Below, piece after piece: positions 11,400 through 23,734 of a DNA stretch of 64,000 nt. Each line of letters opens with the position of its first letter. The stretch's first letter is position 1. Under the pieces are notes generated by a model. It made no database searches. It was not told where the DNA came from and worked only from the letters and a program-made list of their open reading frames with translations. Source of the stretch: Dromiciops gliroides. Its lineage: Eukaryota > Chordata > Mammalia > Microbiotheria > Microbiotheriidae. The DNA lies in assembly GCF_019393635.1 (NCBI RefSeq), contig NC_057863.1:623095791-623159790 (forward strand). Direction: 5' to 3'. The translations under genes and the position numbers were made by a program.

Positions 11400-11730
11400 T
11401 TGACCCTACTTTAGAAACTAAGCTCTTGAAAAGTTAAGTGACTTGCCCAGGATCACACAGCTACTAAGTGTCAGAAATAGGAATTGGAACTTAGTTCTTC
11501 ATAACTCCTAGTCTAACACTCCTGCCTTAAGGGATGTTTTATTTTCATATATTTGGAGCTGAAAGGGGCCTTAGAAGTTATCTAGTTGAATCCCCTCATT
11601 TTACAGATGAAGAAACAAAGGTCTAGATAACTTAAATGACTTGCCCAAGGTCACACAGCTAGCAAATGGCAGAGTCAAAATTTGAACTCAGTTCTTCTGT
11701 CTCCAGACCAGAACTCCATGCCCATCTAAC
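11400..11730 (-). mobile_element. Two MIR-type fragments
   Basis: Reversed CORE motifs at 11435-11520 and a second fuller copy at 11560-11730 with CATTTTACAGATGAAGAAAC and TCACACAGCTAGCAAATGG. Confidence 0.75.
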
Positions 11731-11904
11731 TTTAGAAGACATTGCCTCCTAACATGTTTGCTTTAAGACAATTGTATACCAAAGGCAAACCACAGGGTGA
11801 CTTTACATTAAAAGATATGGAGAAGAGAAGATTTAGAGATGGCATTTTAACTGGCACCAAAAATTTGAAGGGATGCCAGGTGGGAGAGAGAATAGGCTTA
11901 TTTA

Positions 11905-12185
11905 CTCTGTCAGGTCACACAGGTCAGAACTAGGAGCAATGGGCAGAAGCTTGAGAGAAGTAGATGAGAACTTAATATGGAAGGAACACCATCCCCTCCA
12001 ACAATGGAGCTGTCCAAAAAGTGAAATGTGCTACCAGGGGAGGTAGTCGATTTCCTATTGTTTCGGGTCTCCAGGCAGACACTGAAGGGTAATTAATTAT
12101 AGATGGGATTCTTGGCCAGGAATGGGTTAGAATGGGTGGTTTCCAAGCTGGAAGTTCTGCTCCTGGGATTCTGCATCCCTCTCTC
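11905..12185 (+). mobile_element. L3/CR1 LINE 3' fragment
   Basis: Contains AGAACTAGGAGCAATGGG, GAGCTGTCCAAAAAGTGAAA and GGGAGGTAGTCGATTTCC, the recognisable order of the L3/CR1 3' end. Confidence 0.65.
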
Positions 12186-12389
12186 ATTTTCTGATATCAT
12201 GACTTGTTGATGTAAAGATATGGACTGGACTTGTGGACTGATATAAGGAAATTGCCTTTACCAATTGCAGGTTGGCACCTTCTCTGCAATTTGTAGCCTC
12301 AGGGATTTGTTACCACCAACACCACCATCGATTACTTAATAGAGAGATGAGGAACCTTGTGTGGAGAATGTTGCTATGACTGCTGGAGC

Positions 12390-12650
12390 AATGGTACAAT
12401 GCATATCATGTTCAAGCTGGAGTCAGGAAGTCATGAATTCAAATTCAGCCTCAGATACTTACTAGCTTTGTGACCCTGAGCAAGTAATTTCACTGCCGTC
12501 TGCCTCAGTTTCCTCATCTGTAAAATGGCAATAATACCCCCAAGGGTTCTTGTGAGGATCAAGTGAAATAACATTTATAAAGCACTTAACACAGTGCCTG
12601 GTACATAGTAGGTGCTATGTAAATGTTATAATCATCATTGTTATTATTAT
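12390..12650 (+). mobile_element. Old MIR-like CORE-SINE
   Basis: Head, CORE (TACTTACTAGCTTTGTGACC) and the tail TGCCTCAGTTTCCTCATCTG to ACATAGTAGGTGCTATGTAA. Confidence 0.82.
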
Positions 12651-12934
12651 TATTAATTTTTATGATTATATAGCTGCTTAGAGAACTGAGAGATTAAGTG
12701 ACTAGTATTTGTCAGACCTAGGCTCTGAGGGTCAGCACTCCAAACACTATACTTAAAATTATTATTTTTTTCTCATTCAAGTTCACAGACCCAGTAGGGG
12801 AAGTCCTTGGATCTTAGGTTAAGAACCCTTGATCTTTAGGAATAGATTTTCTCAAATCAGAGTCAAGCTATGTTGCTCATTACTCATTGGTTGTCTTTGG
12901 AATTTTAAAGCTAGATTGAGACATGGAGACCTTG

Positions 12935-13270
12935 GAAGAATGGCGTAGTGAAAAGAACACTGGCTCTGGAGTCAAAGGATCTGAGTTCAAATGCTGACTA
13001 TGATGCTTACTACTCATCTGTAAAACTAGGTCTCTTCCAGGTCTAAAGCCCATTGAAATGGAGTCACTAAAAATAAAAGCAGGTTTGAAAGGAAACTTAT
13101 GGAGCTGCCTAAAGTATTCACCATTAGAATGAAAGCAGGTCATTTAACTCCTGTTTGTCTCAGTTTCCCCAACTGTAAAATGGGGATAATAATACCTCTA
13201 AGGGTTCTTGTGAGGATCTAATGAAATAGCATTTGTAAAGCACTTGGCGCAGTGCCTGGCACATAGTAGG
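12935..13270 (+). mobile_element. Split old CORE-SINE/MIR fragments
   Basis: Head with GAGTCAAAGGATCTGAGTTC at 12935-13030, unrelated sequence, then the tail CAGTTTCCCCAACTGTAAAA to AGTGCCTGGCACATAGTAGG at 13150-13270. Confidence 0.65.
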
Positions 13271-15042
13271 AATGGGAGCTCACCAAACATTTGCAATGAT
13301 ATTCCAGTACAATATGGGGTGGGCCATTATTTTCTAAACCTCCCTTAGCAGGCCATATCTTCCCATTCCAGAAAGATGGGTTTCTGCAGACCAGAGCCAT
13401 AACTAGCTATTTATGATTCCTGGACCAAATCAAACAAACCACTCCCAGGGCAAATGGCAGAAGATCAAAATGGAGGGATGCTAGAAGGACACTTGTGGAT
13501 TGAGACATTGGGGCACTGTGAGGCCACTTTTGGGGAGGCTACTGCTGAAGAGGGATAATAGAGAAGGGTGGGGATAGGTCAGGGAAGAGCTCCTAGGGTG
13601 GAAAGAATTCGGCCACTTTGATTCTTCTTGCTGACCAGGTGCTAAACTCAGTTGATTCTTTGGCAGGAGGATTGACTTCAAATGCTTTTAGCTCCCTTAA
13701 ATTCAGCACCTTGGGACAAAGCCCAAGTTACCCCATCCTAGTTACAGCCCTACTGTAGACCTCACCCATTACACTACTTGCCACCTAAAAATGTTTCTCC
13801 TCCCCAAATTTCCTGCTTGTTCTTTCATGGATCACAGATTTTTTTTTAACAGAAAGGAATCTTAAAGCTCATTGAATACAACTTCCTTATTTTACAAATG
13901 AGGAAACTGAGGCCTATAGATGTTATGTGGCTCACAGGGCTCCAAGATTCAAATCCAGGCCCAAAAGAACTCCGATTTCAGGTTCCTTCCATTCAACCTT
14001 GCTCTTTCTTGACTCGTGTCACATTTTTCCCATTTTCCCTCCTCCCAACATAGGTAAGAACTCCCCTCTGGCCCTTTGCATTCCTCCTTTTTTCCCCTCC
14101 TTTTTTTCTGCCTTTATTTCCACAAAACACTTTATTCTTCCCGGGGACCCAGAGAGTGGACATGCTTTCCTTTAATCCTTTCATTTTCTCCTCTCTGGGG
14201 TGGGTCACCTTATACTCTGATAGAAACACCAATGCAACATGCTCTCTGGGGGGGGACACAGCAAATGCCTTCCCCTTGCCCTCCCTCCTTACTTGTAAAT
14301 TCCACAGCCCTTTGTCTTTTTTTTTTTTTTTTGGTAACTCTCTTGGCTCAGGCTCATGGCACAGCCTTTCAAACATTCCATGAAAATGTCCTGGCTCTTT
14401 TCTTCCTCCACCTAGGCTGACCAGGTGTAGTAGGCAGTGGCTGACTCCAAGGAGCACATCTGAAACCAAGCAGATCCTTTGTAAAGAAAACTGGAGAAAT
14501 AATTTCTGACAATTGACAACCACTGATCACTAATTTCTTTTTTTTAGGTAATAACCATCTTTGAAAATAAAAATGTGAAAAGTAACCCAGTCAGCCACAT
14601 TCACTCCACTCACAGTATTCATAGCCCTGAATTAAGCCCTTTGGGAAATTCCTAAGTAATACAACAGCAATAATGATGACAATTATAATGATAATTCAAG
14701 ACTTAGTTTTCACCACCAGAGATTTTAGACAGTTTGTCCTTAAGGAAATCAGACATATTGATCAATGCAGATGATACAAGGAAACAGCAGAAACTTTGCA
14801 ACACATCATTTTTTGCCTTTCTTTGTATTCTCAACACTCAGTACAGTGCCTGGCTCATAGAAGGTGCATAATAAATACTTGTTGACTGACATCACTTCAG
14901 GCTGCAAAAATTTGGCACCTACCAAATATATAACAGGACATGAATTAGAATTAGAATTTCATATAAAAATATTCACTATTTGTCACAGCCTGACAGATAA
15001 CAAATCTAAATACTATAAATATAGACCTCAGAATATATTTGA

Positions 15043-15176
15043 GGGGCAGCTAGGTGGCACAGTGGATAGAGCACCGGCCCTGGAGTCAGGAGTCAGGAGT
15101 TCAAATTCGGCCTCAGACACTTAACACTTACTAGCTGTGTGACCCTGGGCAAGTCACTTAACCCCAATTGCCTCAC

Positions 15177-15202
<26 letters not shown>
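15043..15202 (+). mobile_element. Young CORE-SINE with (AT)n tail
   Basis: Duplication ATATATTTGA at 15033-15042 and 15203-15212. The tail contains an (AT)n stretch. Confidence 0.9.
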
Positions 15203-15208
<6 letters not shown>

Positions 15209-15325
15209 TTGAAATAAATAAGTCACACTGCAACTGGGCCATTATTACAGACCAAAGTGTTACCTCAACATAAAGTTGATTCATTAAAACTTATTAACAA
15301 CAATGTACTTTAAAAAATAGATTTA

Positions 15326-15480
15326 GGGGCGGCTAGGTGGTGCAGTGGATAGAGTACTGACCCTGGAGCCAGGAGGACCTGAGTTCAAATCCAGCCTCAG
15401 ACACTTAACACTTACTAGCTGTGTGACCCTAAGCAAGTCACTTAACCCCAATTGCCTCACCAAAACAAAACAAACAAACA
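15326..15480 (+). mobile_element. Young CORE-SINE copy
   Basis: Duplication AAAAAATAGATTTA at 15312-15325 and 15481-15494. Confidence 0.93.
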
Positions 15481-15654
15481 AAAAAATAGATTTAGCCAGA
15501 ACAAAAACCTATAATCTCTGAGTTATGTAGATCAAAAGGCTTTCAAAATGTAGAAACTGAGTACAAGAAACCAAAATCATATGAGAAAAGGATTCAGGCC
15601 AATATAGTTTCTTGTTATCTTTTCTTCTACTGGCGTTGTCCTGTAAATGCTCTC

Positions 15655-16070
15655 AGTAGCAGCTGGGTGATGCAGTGGATACTATGCTGAGCCTGGAGTA
15701 AAAAAGATCCTAGTTCAAATTTGACCTCAGACACTTATTAGCTGTGTGACCCTGAGCAAACCACTTAACCTCAAACTGCCTCGATTTCTTCATCTGTATA
15801 ATGAAAATCATAATAGCACCTACTACAGAGTCTTTTTAAAGATCAAATGAGGGGGGCAGCTAGGTGGCGCAGTGGATAAAGCACTGGCCCTGGATTCAGG
15901 AGTTCCTGAGTTCAAATTCGGCCTCAGACACTTGACACTTACTAGCTGTGTGACCTTGGGCAAGTCACTTAACCCCCATTGCCCTGCAAAAAAAAAAAAA
16001 AAGATCAAATGAGATATTTGTAAATTGCCTGGCACATAGTAGGCACTTAATAAATGTTTATTTCCCTTCC
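15655..16070 (+). mobile_element. Old CORE-SINE split by a young one
   Basis: The older copy runs 15655-15851 and resumes at about 16014-16070 with the TGCCTGGCACATAGTAGGCA tail. Confidence 0.8.
15852..15999 (+). mobile_element. Young CORE-SINE nested in an older one
   Basis: Duplication AAAGATCAAATGAG at 15838-15851 and 16000-16013. Confidence 0.93.
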
Positions 16071-16317
16071 TCTCTCCCTCCTTCCAGTGAGCTTACAGAA
16101 TAAGAGTTCACATCCATCCAATTCTTTTCTATAACTACACAAAACAGTCATTCTTTGCACCTGTGCGATAGTCCAAAGGACATTAAATACAAAAGAATAA
16201 TAGCAGGAAAGCAACTTGTCCCAGGATGCTTTCTGTCTGAACCCCATAGAAAAGGATGACACAAATGAGATGAAGAACAGTGCAACAGGGGTATGGACTG
16301 GTCCTATAGATGTACTG

Positions 16318-16632
16318 GTGGGCAGCTAATTGGCCCACTGGATAGAGCACTGTCTCTGAAGTCAAGAGGACCTGAGTTCAAATCTCACCTCAGACACTTT
16401 ACTAGCTGTGTGATCCTGGGCAAGTCACTTAACTCCAATTGTCTTCAACATCCAGGGCCATGTCCAGCTGTCCTGATGTATATTTGGCCACTGGACCCAG
16501 ATGGCTCTAGAGGAGAGAGGGGGATTGGTAACCTTGCACATCCCTCCCTCACTTAAATCCAATTCAGTGCAAGTTATGACATCACCCCGATGTCATGGTC
16601 TTCTTTGAGAACAAAGGACAAACAACAACAGA
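16318..16632 (+). mobile_element. CORE-SINE with a long non-MIR 3' tail
   Basis: The usual head and CORE are followed by about 180 bp containing CCACTGGACCCAGATGGCTC, CTCACTTAAATCCAATTCAG and TTTGAGAACAAAGGACAAAC, ending in (AAC)n. The same tail occurs at 44735-44877, 52496-52630 (reversed) and 63552-63730. It is probably borrowed from a LINE; which one I cannot say. Confidence 0.75.
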
Positions 16633-16639
16633 CCTACTG

Positions 16640-17090
16640 GTAAAGAAAACTCCCAGTGAGAAAACTTTCTCCACCAACACAGGTTGACACTTTCTATGCA
16701 ACTTATATTCTCTTTGAGAGGGAAAGTGATTTATCCAAGGTCATATAGCCAGCCAATATATGTCAGAGTGGGACTTGGACCCAGATCTTCCTGATTCTGG
16801 GCCAGCTCTCCAGCCACTAAGGCTTGGTGCCCTTCAGGGCAAAAACAACAACAAGGAGATAGACACTTATTAAGCACCTACCAGGCATTGCCTTAAGTAC
16901 TTTAAAAATATTATCTCAATTAATCCTCACAGCAACCCAGCTGTTATCACCCCTATTTTACATATGGGGAAACTGAAGCACACAGGTTAAGTGACTTTCC
17001 CAGAGTCACACACACTGAATAAATATGTGAAGCTGAATTTGACTCCTGACCCAGGGCTGTTTTTCTGTTCCACTTAGCTGTTCAGTAGCA
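16640..17090 (-). mobile_element. Two reversed MIR-type fragments
   Basis: CORE motifs at about 16730-16815 and a MIR copy at about 16855-17085 with TTAAGCACCTACCAGGCA and CATATGGGGAAACTGAAGCA. Confidence 0.7.
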
Positions 17091-17959
17091 ACAACTACAA
17101 TAATAAATTGGCCTATATCTAGTGCTTTAAAGTTTGCAAAGTACTTTACCTACATTTTCTCATTTGATCAAAGAAAGGGGACACTTGATAACCAAGGATC
17201 TCTCAGTCTGAATAAGGAAATAGTCCCTGCCCAGGCTCATAGCCTGATGTGGGTAGACAGTCCCTACCTTCCAAGAGCCTCCAGTATGATGGGGGATGTA
17301 AAGTCTAACATGGGAGACAGTGCATAACCATAAATAAATAAATATATAAATACTGATAAAGAAAAATGATGAAAAATAAAGATAAATTCAAGCTAACTCA
17401 GATTCACCAACGGCTAAAGGATTAGGGAGCAAGGGCAGGTCTGCTAATGAGATCAAGGTAACTAGAAAAGATGGCTGCAAGGGGTGGGGGGGTGAAGCAG
17501 AGAGATTTGTGTCTCGGAGAGAAAGCATTGTGCGTGTATGCATGTGTGGGTGGGTCTATGCATGTGAGTGGGTTTGTGCATGTGAGTGACTACAAGTAAG
17601 TGTCCATGTATGCCTTAAATGTGCATGGATGCCCCAGGATAGAAACCAGACGCAGGTGTGAGCTGTTATTACCAACCAGACTCAATGGGAATGATCGATG
17701 GATTGGTCTTAGAGAGCTGGGGGCAGAATGCCGTGTCGAGCGTAGGACTCACAGCTCCTGACTGTGAGGGGCTGCTGTCAGGAGCGTGGTATTGTCTGAA
17801 TAAATGAAGTTTCACCTTCTCTGCTAGCTATTTTCCCGTCTGCTTTTTTCTGTGGTTCCAGACACTGATAGGGGAGACCTCCTCTTATGGGCCCCAAGAG
17901 GCCGGCAAGCTTTGTTGAAAGCTCTTCTAGATCTCCCTACCCCCCACTCCCACAGGCCA

Positions 17960-18160
17960 CAAGTGGCTCTACTGAGCTAGCCTCTCCCCTCTCTCCCTTA
18001 CCCTTCCCTCTCTCCTCTCCCGTCCCCTTTGTCCCTTCCCCTCTGTCCCCTCCCCTCCCCTCCCTTCTCTCCCCTCCCCTATATCCCTACACCTCTCTCC
18101 TCTTCCCTTCCCTCTCTCCCTTCCCCTCTTTCCCCTCTCCCCTCCCCTCCTCAATGCCCC
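17960..18160. repeat. CCCTT/CTCCC pyrimidine tract
   Basis: About 200 bp of C- and T-only words such as CCCCTCCCCT. It could form triplex or H-DNA in principle. Confidence 0.9.
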
Positions 18161-18239
18161 TCCCCATTACTCAGAGGCTGATCCTGTCCTTTGAGCATTA
18201 TCCAGGCTCCTTCTGCCACTGAGGGCAGAGGGATCCTCC

Positions 18240-18690
18240 GGAAGCAGCAACATTATTACACAGGGAAAAGCCTTGGTTCTAAAGTCAGAGAACTTAAAAT
18301 CTCCCGTCTTGAGTTACTTTCTTCCTAGCTGTGTAACTGCAAGCAAATCATAGGAACCTAGATTCGAGCTGGAAGGGGCCTCCGAGGTCACGTGGTCCCG
18401 CTTATTTTACGGTGACCCCAGCCCCCATTAGACTGACTGTGAGCTCCCTGAGGGCAGAGACTGTCTTTTGCCTTTCCTTGCATCCCCAGGCCTGGTACGT
18501 AGTAGGTATTTAATACATGATCATTGACTGACTGCCCAGAATCCCACACGAAGTAGGTCACCCGAGAGCTGACAATCCAGCCTACTGAAGTAGAATGGAA
18601 GCTCTCTGAGGACAGGGACCAGCTCACTTTTGTCTCTGCATTCCCGGTGCCCAGGACAGCGATAAATGAATGTTGCTCGATTGATGATTA
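18240..18690 (+). mobile_element. MIR fragment and L2 3' ends
   Basis: 18428-18540 has the L2 end (GAGGGCAGAGACTGTCTTTT, GTACGTAGTAGGTATTTAAT). A second similar piece lies at 18590-18680. Confidence 0.65.
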
Positions 18691-18989
18691 GCCCAGTTCA
18701 GGGTTCTTTCCCCTCTCCCATGCTGTCTTCTCTTTGAACCTCAGTTTCCTCATTTATACATATCTGGGTAAGACCAAATTTTCTTCCCACTCTTCAAGCA
18801 AAACAACATATTGCAGCAGATTGGATGTGCAAGCAGCAATGAAAAGCTAAAGGCCTAGTCTTAAGCCAGACATTAAAGAAATTGACAAAAATGTGCAAAA
18901 ACAGCGTCACTAAATTTTTTTCATTTTGGAAAATATAGTTATTTATGTTAGCACATCATGGATTTATCACTATTTTAATTAATGAATAC

Positions 18990-19540
18990 ATTATTAAATA
19001 TGATTATTACAAAACAATAACATATTACATATAACATTGATATATTATACATCATGTAATGTTGTATATAGTATTATATAAATATATAGTATAATTCTAT
19101 ATTATGTAATGGTGTATATTGTATTATATAACTATATCACATAATTATATTGTATAATGTATATTATATAAATGTATAGTATAATTCTATGTTGTGTAAT
19201 GTATGTTATATTATAGAAAAACATCACATAATTCTATATTGTGTAATGTATATTATATTATAGAAAAACATCACATAATTCTATATTATATGTGTAATGT
19301 TGCATATATTATATAAATATATCACAGAATTATATATTATGTAACCTATATAAATATAGGATGTATTCTTATAGAAAATGTAATATTTTATTATAATAAT
19401 TATATAATATGCAGCATACATAAATGTGTGGTGTGTTATTCTATGTAATATAATTTCTTAAAATAAGTATATAATTATATAACAGTATTGTATAAGTGTG
19501 TGTTATAATATAAATTAATAATAGTAGTAGAAAGATATTA
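18990..19540. repeat. AT-rich minisatellite, about 47-bp unit in part
   Basis: Units of the type CACATAATTCTATATTGTG, TAATGTATATTATATTATAG, AAAAACAT recur. Two adjacent copies at about 19218-19312 are nearly identical with a 47-bp period; others are more diverged. Confidence 0.85.
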
Positions 19541-19579
19541 ATAATGGTAGATATTAATTTCTAGTAGTAGATATTAATC

Positions 19580-19770
19580 ATAGTAGTAGATAACATGTAT
19601 ATAATGCCTACTATGTGCCAAGTCCTGTGCTAAGCACTTTACAAATATTGTCTCGTTTGGTCCTCACAATAATTCTGAGAGGTAGGTGCTATTATTATCC
19701 CCATTTTACAGATGAGGAAACTGAGAACAAGAGGTTAAGTGCCTTGCCCAGTGTCACCTGGCTAGGAAGT
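19580..19770 (-). mobile_element. MIR-type CORE-SINE, reversed
   Basis: TGCCTACTATGTGCCAAGTC, ATTTTACAGATGAGGAAACT and CTTGCCCAGTGTCACCTGGC are in the expected order. Confidence 0.82.
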
Positions 19771-20339
19771 GTCTGCCACAGCTTTATTTCTAATATAGTA
19801 AAGGTCAGTCGATATAAATAACACACAAAAAAGTTGGTTTTTTTTTCTTGCAGGTGGGGTGGTTGGGAAGTCCTCAATTCTTTTTTTCTTTTTCTTTTTT
19901 TTTCTCAATGATTTCTAAGACTGATTTTTTATCTTGAGATCAAAAAGCTTGAGAACCTCTGGACTGGAGTCCCTGTGATGCCCTCCGGCTCAATCTGATT
20001 GGATGAGATTGCATCCAAAGGGCAAGGCACAGAGGTGATGTATGTCTGATCCTGAGTGGGCAACCCCATGAGTAACTCCAGAGAAAAGGGCTCACAAGCT
20101 CGTATCGGCTGCTCACGTGTTTCCCTTATGTCCCTTAGCTCAGTACACGCAGTCGTTTGTTACTTGCTATTAAAGCATAGGTTGCAAATTTAGAGATGGA
20201 AGCCTGCGTGGGGCCACCTGGTCCAAGCCCCTCATTTTACAGAAGACGAAATGGGCCAGGAAAGGTTTAACACTTTGCCCACGGTCACATCAATAGTAAG
20301 TAGCAGAGTTAGCGTTCAAACCCCGGTTCAAATGTGATC

Positions 20340-20690
20340 TCCACTTTGAATTCCTGATCCAACACTTCTTCCATTGTACTAAGAAGCCTCTCCAATTATA
20401 TTGACAGTCATGATTCCTGGGGGCATGGAGGAAGTAGCACAGCATGGTGGAGAACCCCTCCCCCCCACTCCCCAACTCAATCGAAACACAGCTGATGAAG
20501 GAGCCATTCCCAATGAATGAAAGAAAAAGCTGGTGTGAGACAGAGGTGCTGAATTGGGTAAGTGTCACATGGCCTCCTTGTGATGAATTGCCAGCTGTTA
20601 GAATCCATTAACAGAAGCCAAATTGATTTCGTTTTGAAAGCAGACCCTTTTCTTATCTTTCATGGATTATAGCATGAGCAGGGAGGGGCT
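20340..20690. promoter_or_regulatory. Repeat-free block, candidate conserved element
   Basis: No repeat or exon is recognised. It contains an E-box CAGCTG near 20591 and AT-rich homeodomain-like words (CCATTAAC, CCAAATTGATTTC) at 20600-20640. Regulatory function is a guess from the lack of repeats in a repeat-dense intron. Confidence 0.2.
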
Positions 20691-21190
20691 CTGTGTATGT
20701 AGATGTGTGTGTGGGTGAGGGGGTGAGTGTGTGATGTGAGAGTGTATGGGTGTGAGTGTCAATGTGAAGGTATAAGTATGTGTGTAAAGGTGAGAGTGTA
20801 TGGGTGAGTATGAAAATATAACAGTATAAGATAATTGTGCAAAGGTCAATTGGATGAGTGTGAGTGAAGGTGTAATGATAAAGGGTGTGCAAGAGTATAA
20901 GGGATGTGTATAAGGGTGAGAATGTTTAAGGAAGAGATGGTGGAGGTGTAGAGTATAAGGCATGCATGTGAATGTGTGTGTGTGTGTGTATGAAGGTGAG
21001 AGTGTAGGAGGATGAGTGCGTATATGTGTGAGGAGGTGAGAGGATGAAGGTATATGAGTGTGCAAGGATGAAAGTGAGGGTGTGTGTGTATAAATATGAG
21101 TGCAAGGGTATATGAGAGCTTTTGTATGAGGGTGTGCATAAGGGTAAGAGTGTACAGGGCGTGTATAAGAAGATACTTGCACAAGAGTGA
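20690..21190. repeat. GT/GA-rich low-complexity tract
   Basis: About 500 bp of words such as GTGTGTG, GTGAGAGTG and GGGTGTATAAG. The reverse strand has overlapping open frames rich in THTHPH; these are not genes. Confidence 0.9.
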
Positions 21191-21369
21191 AAATTCAAAA
21201 ATAAGAGTCACTCAACCTGTAGTTGCCTTTCTCTCTTTCCTTTCTAAATCTATTCTCTGAAAAATACTTGCTATCAGTCATTTTCACCATAGTGTGAATT
21301 CCAGTCCCTATATGACCTCTCCAATGGGGTGTCTGCATTAAACCTCATGGGGATGGGGTTGGGACAAGA

Positions 21370-21545
21370 ATTTATGATGTACCTACTGTGTGCCAGGCAC
21401 TGTGCTAGGTGCTTTACAAATATGATCCCATTTGATTCTCACAACAACCCAATGGGGTAGATGCTATTATTATCCCCATTTTATAGTTGAGGAAACAGGA
21501 TGACAGTTTCAATGACTTGCCCAGGGTCACACAGTTAGTAACTGT
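21370..21545 (-). mobile_element. MIR-type CORE-SINE, reversed
   Basis: ACCTACTGTGTGCCAGGCAC to TTGCCCAGGGTCACACAGTT in order. Confidence 0.85.
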
Positions 21546-22189
21546 AAAGCTGGATCTGAAGGATTTTCTCTGAGGAATGAAAGCCTCTGCCCTCCTTTAC
21601 TAGCCATTATTTGGAAGAGGGAAGGTTTTTTCTTGGGGGGGAAGCATTCCAAGCCTCGAAATCTGCCCAGAAAGGTTGCTTTCTGTTCTGGTGGTCTGGT
21701 AAAGCTCAAACTGTGGAGGTAAATGTGTCTATGAGAATTATTGGTGATGTCTGTCATAGACCTGTGTCCTGGTCCAGGGGTGGGGTGGGGCTGGGATGGG
21801 CTGAAGGAGTCTGAGTGAGTTCTGGCTGGTAGGGACCTGACAGAGCATTTAAACCCAACCTCCTCATTTTCTGGGGGTTTGGTGGGGGGGGTAAGGGGGG
21901 GGAGCAAGCAAAATGAGGAAGAAGACAAGGACTGGGAAAGCTACCTTTCCCCAGGTTCCCTGGTTGCTGTGTTGAGAGGAGCTAAGAGGCTGTAGGAGCT
22001 AAGGGAGCAGTAGCTCAGCCCAGGGAGGCAGAACAAGGGAGTTCTGCTAGAGGACAGGAATAAAACCCTTCTGAGAGGAAGGGTAGGCTAGGGCAGGAGA
22101 GGTGGAGGGAGAGAAGGCTGAGGGAAGAGGAGGCTGAGGGAAGATGATCAAGACTGTCTCGAGAAGAACAAGGCTACTCCTATTGTTAC

Positions 22190-22310
22190 ACCAAAGTCCA
22201 TGGACCCAGGGGCTCAGGGACCCAGGGACCTAAGGATCCAGGGGCTCAGGGACCCAGGGACCCAGGAATCCAGGGGCCCAGAGATCTAGGGGTTCAGGGG
22301 CCCAGGGCAG
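22190..22310. repeat. GACCCAGG minisatellite
   Basis: About 12 variant units of 8-18 bp: GGGGCTCAGGGACCCAGG, GGATCCAGG, GGGGCCCAG. Confidence 0.9.
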
Positions 22311-22364
22311 GTCTATAGAGTCAGGACTCAGTATAGAGTTCTAAAAAATGAGGGTCTTGTACCA

Positions 22365-22605
22365 GACAGTCTTGAATGTCTCACGTTCTGTGTTCTAAAG
22401 TTCTGACATTCTGTGTTCTAAAGTCCCTCTCAGCTCTGATATTCTCTAAGTAAAGCCCCCCCTTCTCACTTCCTTACACTCTAAAGTCCTTCCACCTCTT
22501 GATATTCTGTGTTCTCAGATCCCTGTGCAATTTGACATTCTGTATGCTAAGATCCCTCCACACTCTGACATTTTATGTTCTAAGGTTCCTCACTTCTAAA
22601 TCTAG
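22365..22605. repeat. TCTGACATTCTGTGTTCTAAAG tandem array
   Basis: Seven or so diverged units of about 25-45 bp, each containing GACATTCTGTGTTCTAAAG followed by TCCCTCC-type spacer. Related words occur at 55690-55770. Confidence 0.8.
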
Positions 22606-23734
22606 TGATGCCATTCATTCTCACATTTTCACTATCCACCCCCCCCCACCCCTGGCAATTTTGCTTAGGATACAACTGCAGGGGGTGTGGGGGGGCAAGC
22701 AATACAATGAGGGACAATTTTGATAAATGTAGGCAGATTTTTAATCCTAGAAGCACGATTTTCACACGCAAGGGAGGTGCTGATTTTTTATGTCAAAGCA
22801 AAGACTTCGATGGACAGCAACCAGAGGGGATGCCATTTTCAAATGGGGTGTGGCAGTAGGACTCAATTCTCCAACCTTGTCAAGTGGCTAAGCAGCCTCA
22901 ACCAAGCTCTTTGAGGGAGGAGAGAGACTGACTGATCAGAGAGAGAGAGGAAGGGAGTTACTGACTGAAATCCCCAGACCACAGCATCTGTGTCACTGAA
23001 GCTCTGGGGATCTGGGCTAAGAGTGCTCTCTGATTAGGAGAGAAAGATAGGCTGACTCTATTCTTACCAAGTGAGATAGGCAGAGACCCAGAGAAAGGCA
23101 CCAGAGGAAGGGAAGTGGACAGCAGGTGATACAGAGCTTGAGAAGGGCAGAATGGAGAGGATACTGGAGTGAGGAAGACTAGGGTTCAAATCCTCCGTCT
23201 CAGTTTCCTCATCTGTAACATGACAGGGCTGGGTATAATGGTCTCCAAGATCCTCTCCAGTTCTAAATCTGATCTATGTGTCAAGAAGAATGGAGAGGGG
23301 CTGAGGGATTAGAGCTCGTTGGAAATTTGGGAGCTGCAGGTCAGTTTGTGCACATTGAGAGGACACACTCAACCTCAGGAGCCACAGGGCTTTGTCCTGA
23401 GGCCAGATGGGAGGGACCGAGGAAGTCCAGTAGGGCTGGGCATGAATCCAGGTATGGGAAAGTGTCAAGTCAGCCTGCCTCAGGTCAGTCAGAATGCTGA
23501 CCTAGTCCCCAGGAAGAGTGAAAATAAGTCTCTCAACGTGGAGAGAGAATGGTCTGGTCTTCCCATGTCAGGATTAAGGGAGGTGTGAAATAATAGACTC
23601 AAGCCTAGAACGTCCCTAGCACAGGTGTCTCCGATCTGCTTTCGCTCTTGTGTCTGAGGTTCCAGCCCTGCAGATGAGGCGAGGGGAAATCTACTAGGAG
23701 ACCCGAGACGCAAGTGAAGTCAATGATAAAAAAA

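Noticed and set aside
13993-14523. Minus-strand 176-codon frame
   Set aside because: No family similarity that I can see; basic, low-complexity composition and no splice context.
20667-21211. Overlapping minus-strand frames rich in THTHPH
   Set aside because: Translation of a GT-rich low-complexity tract.
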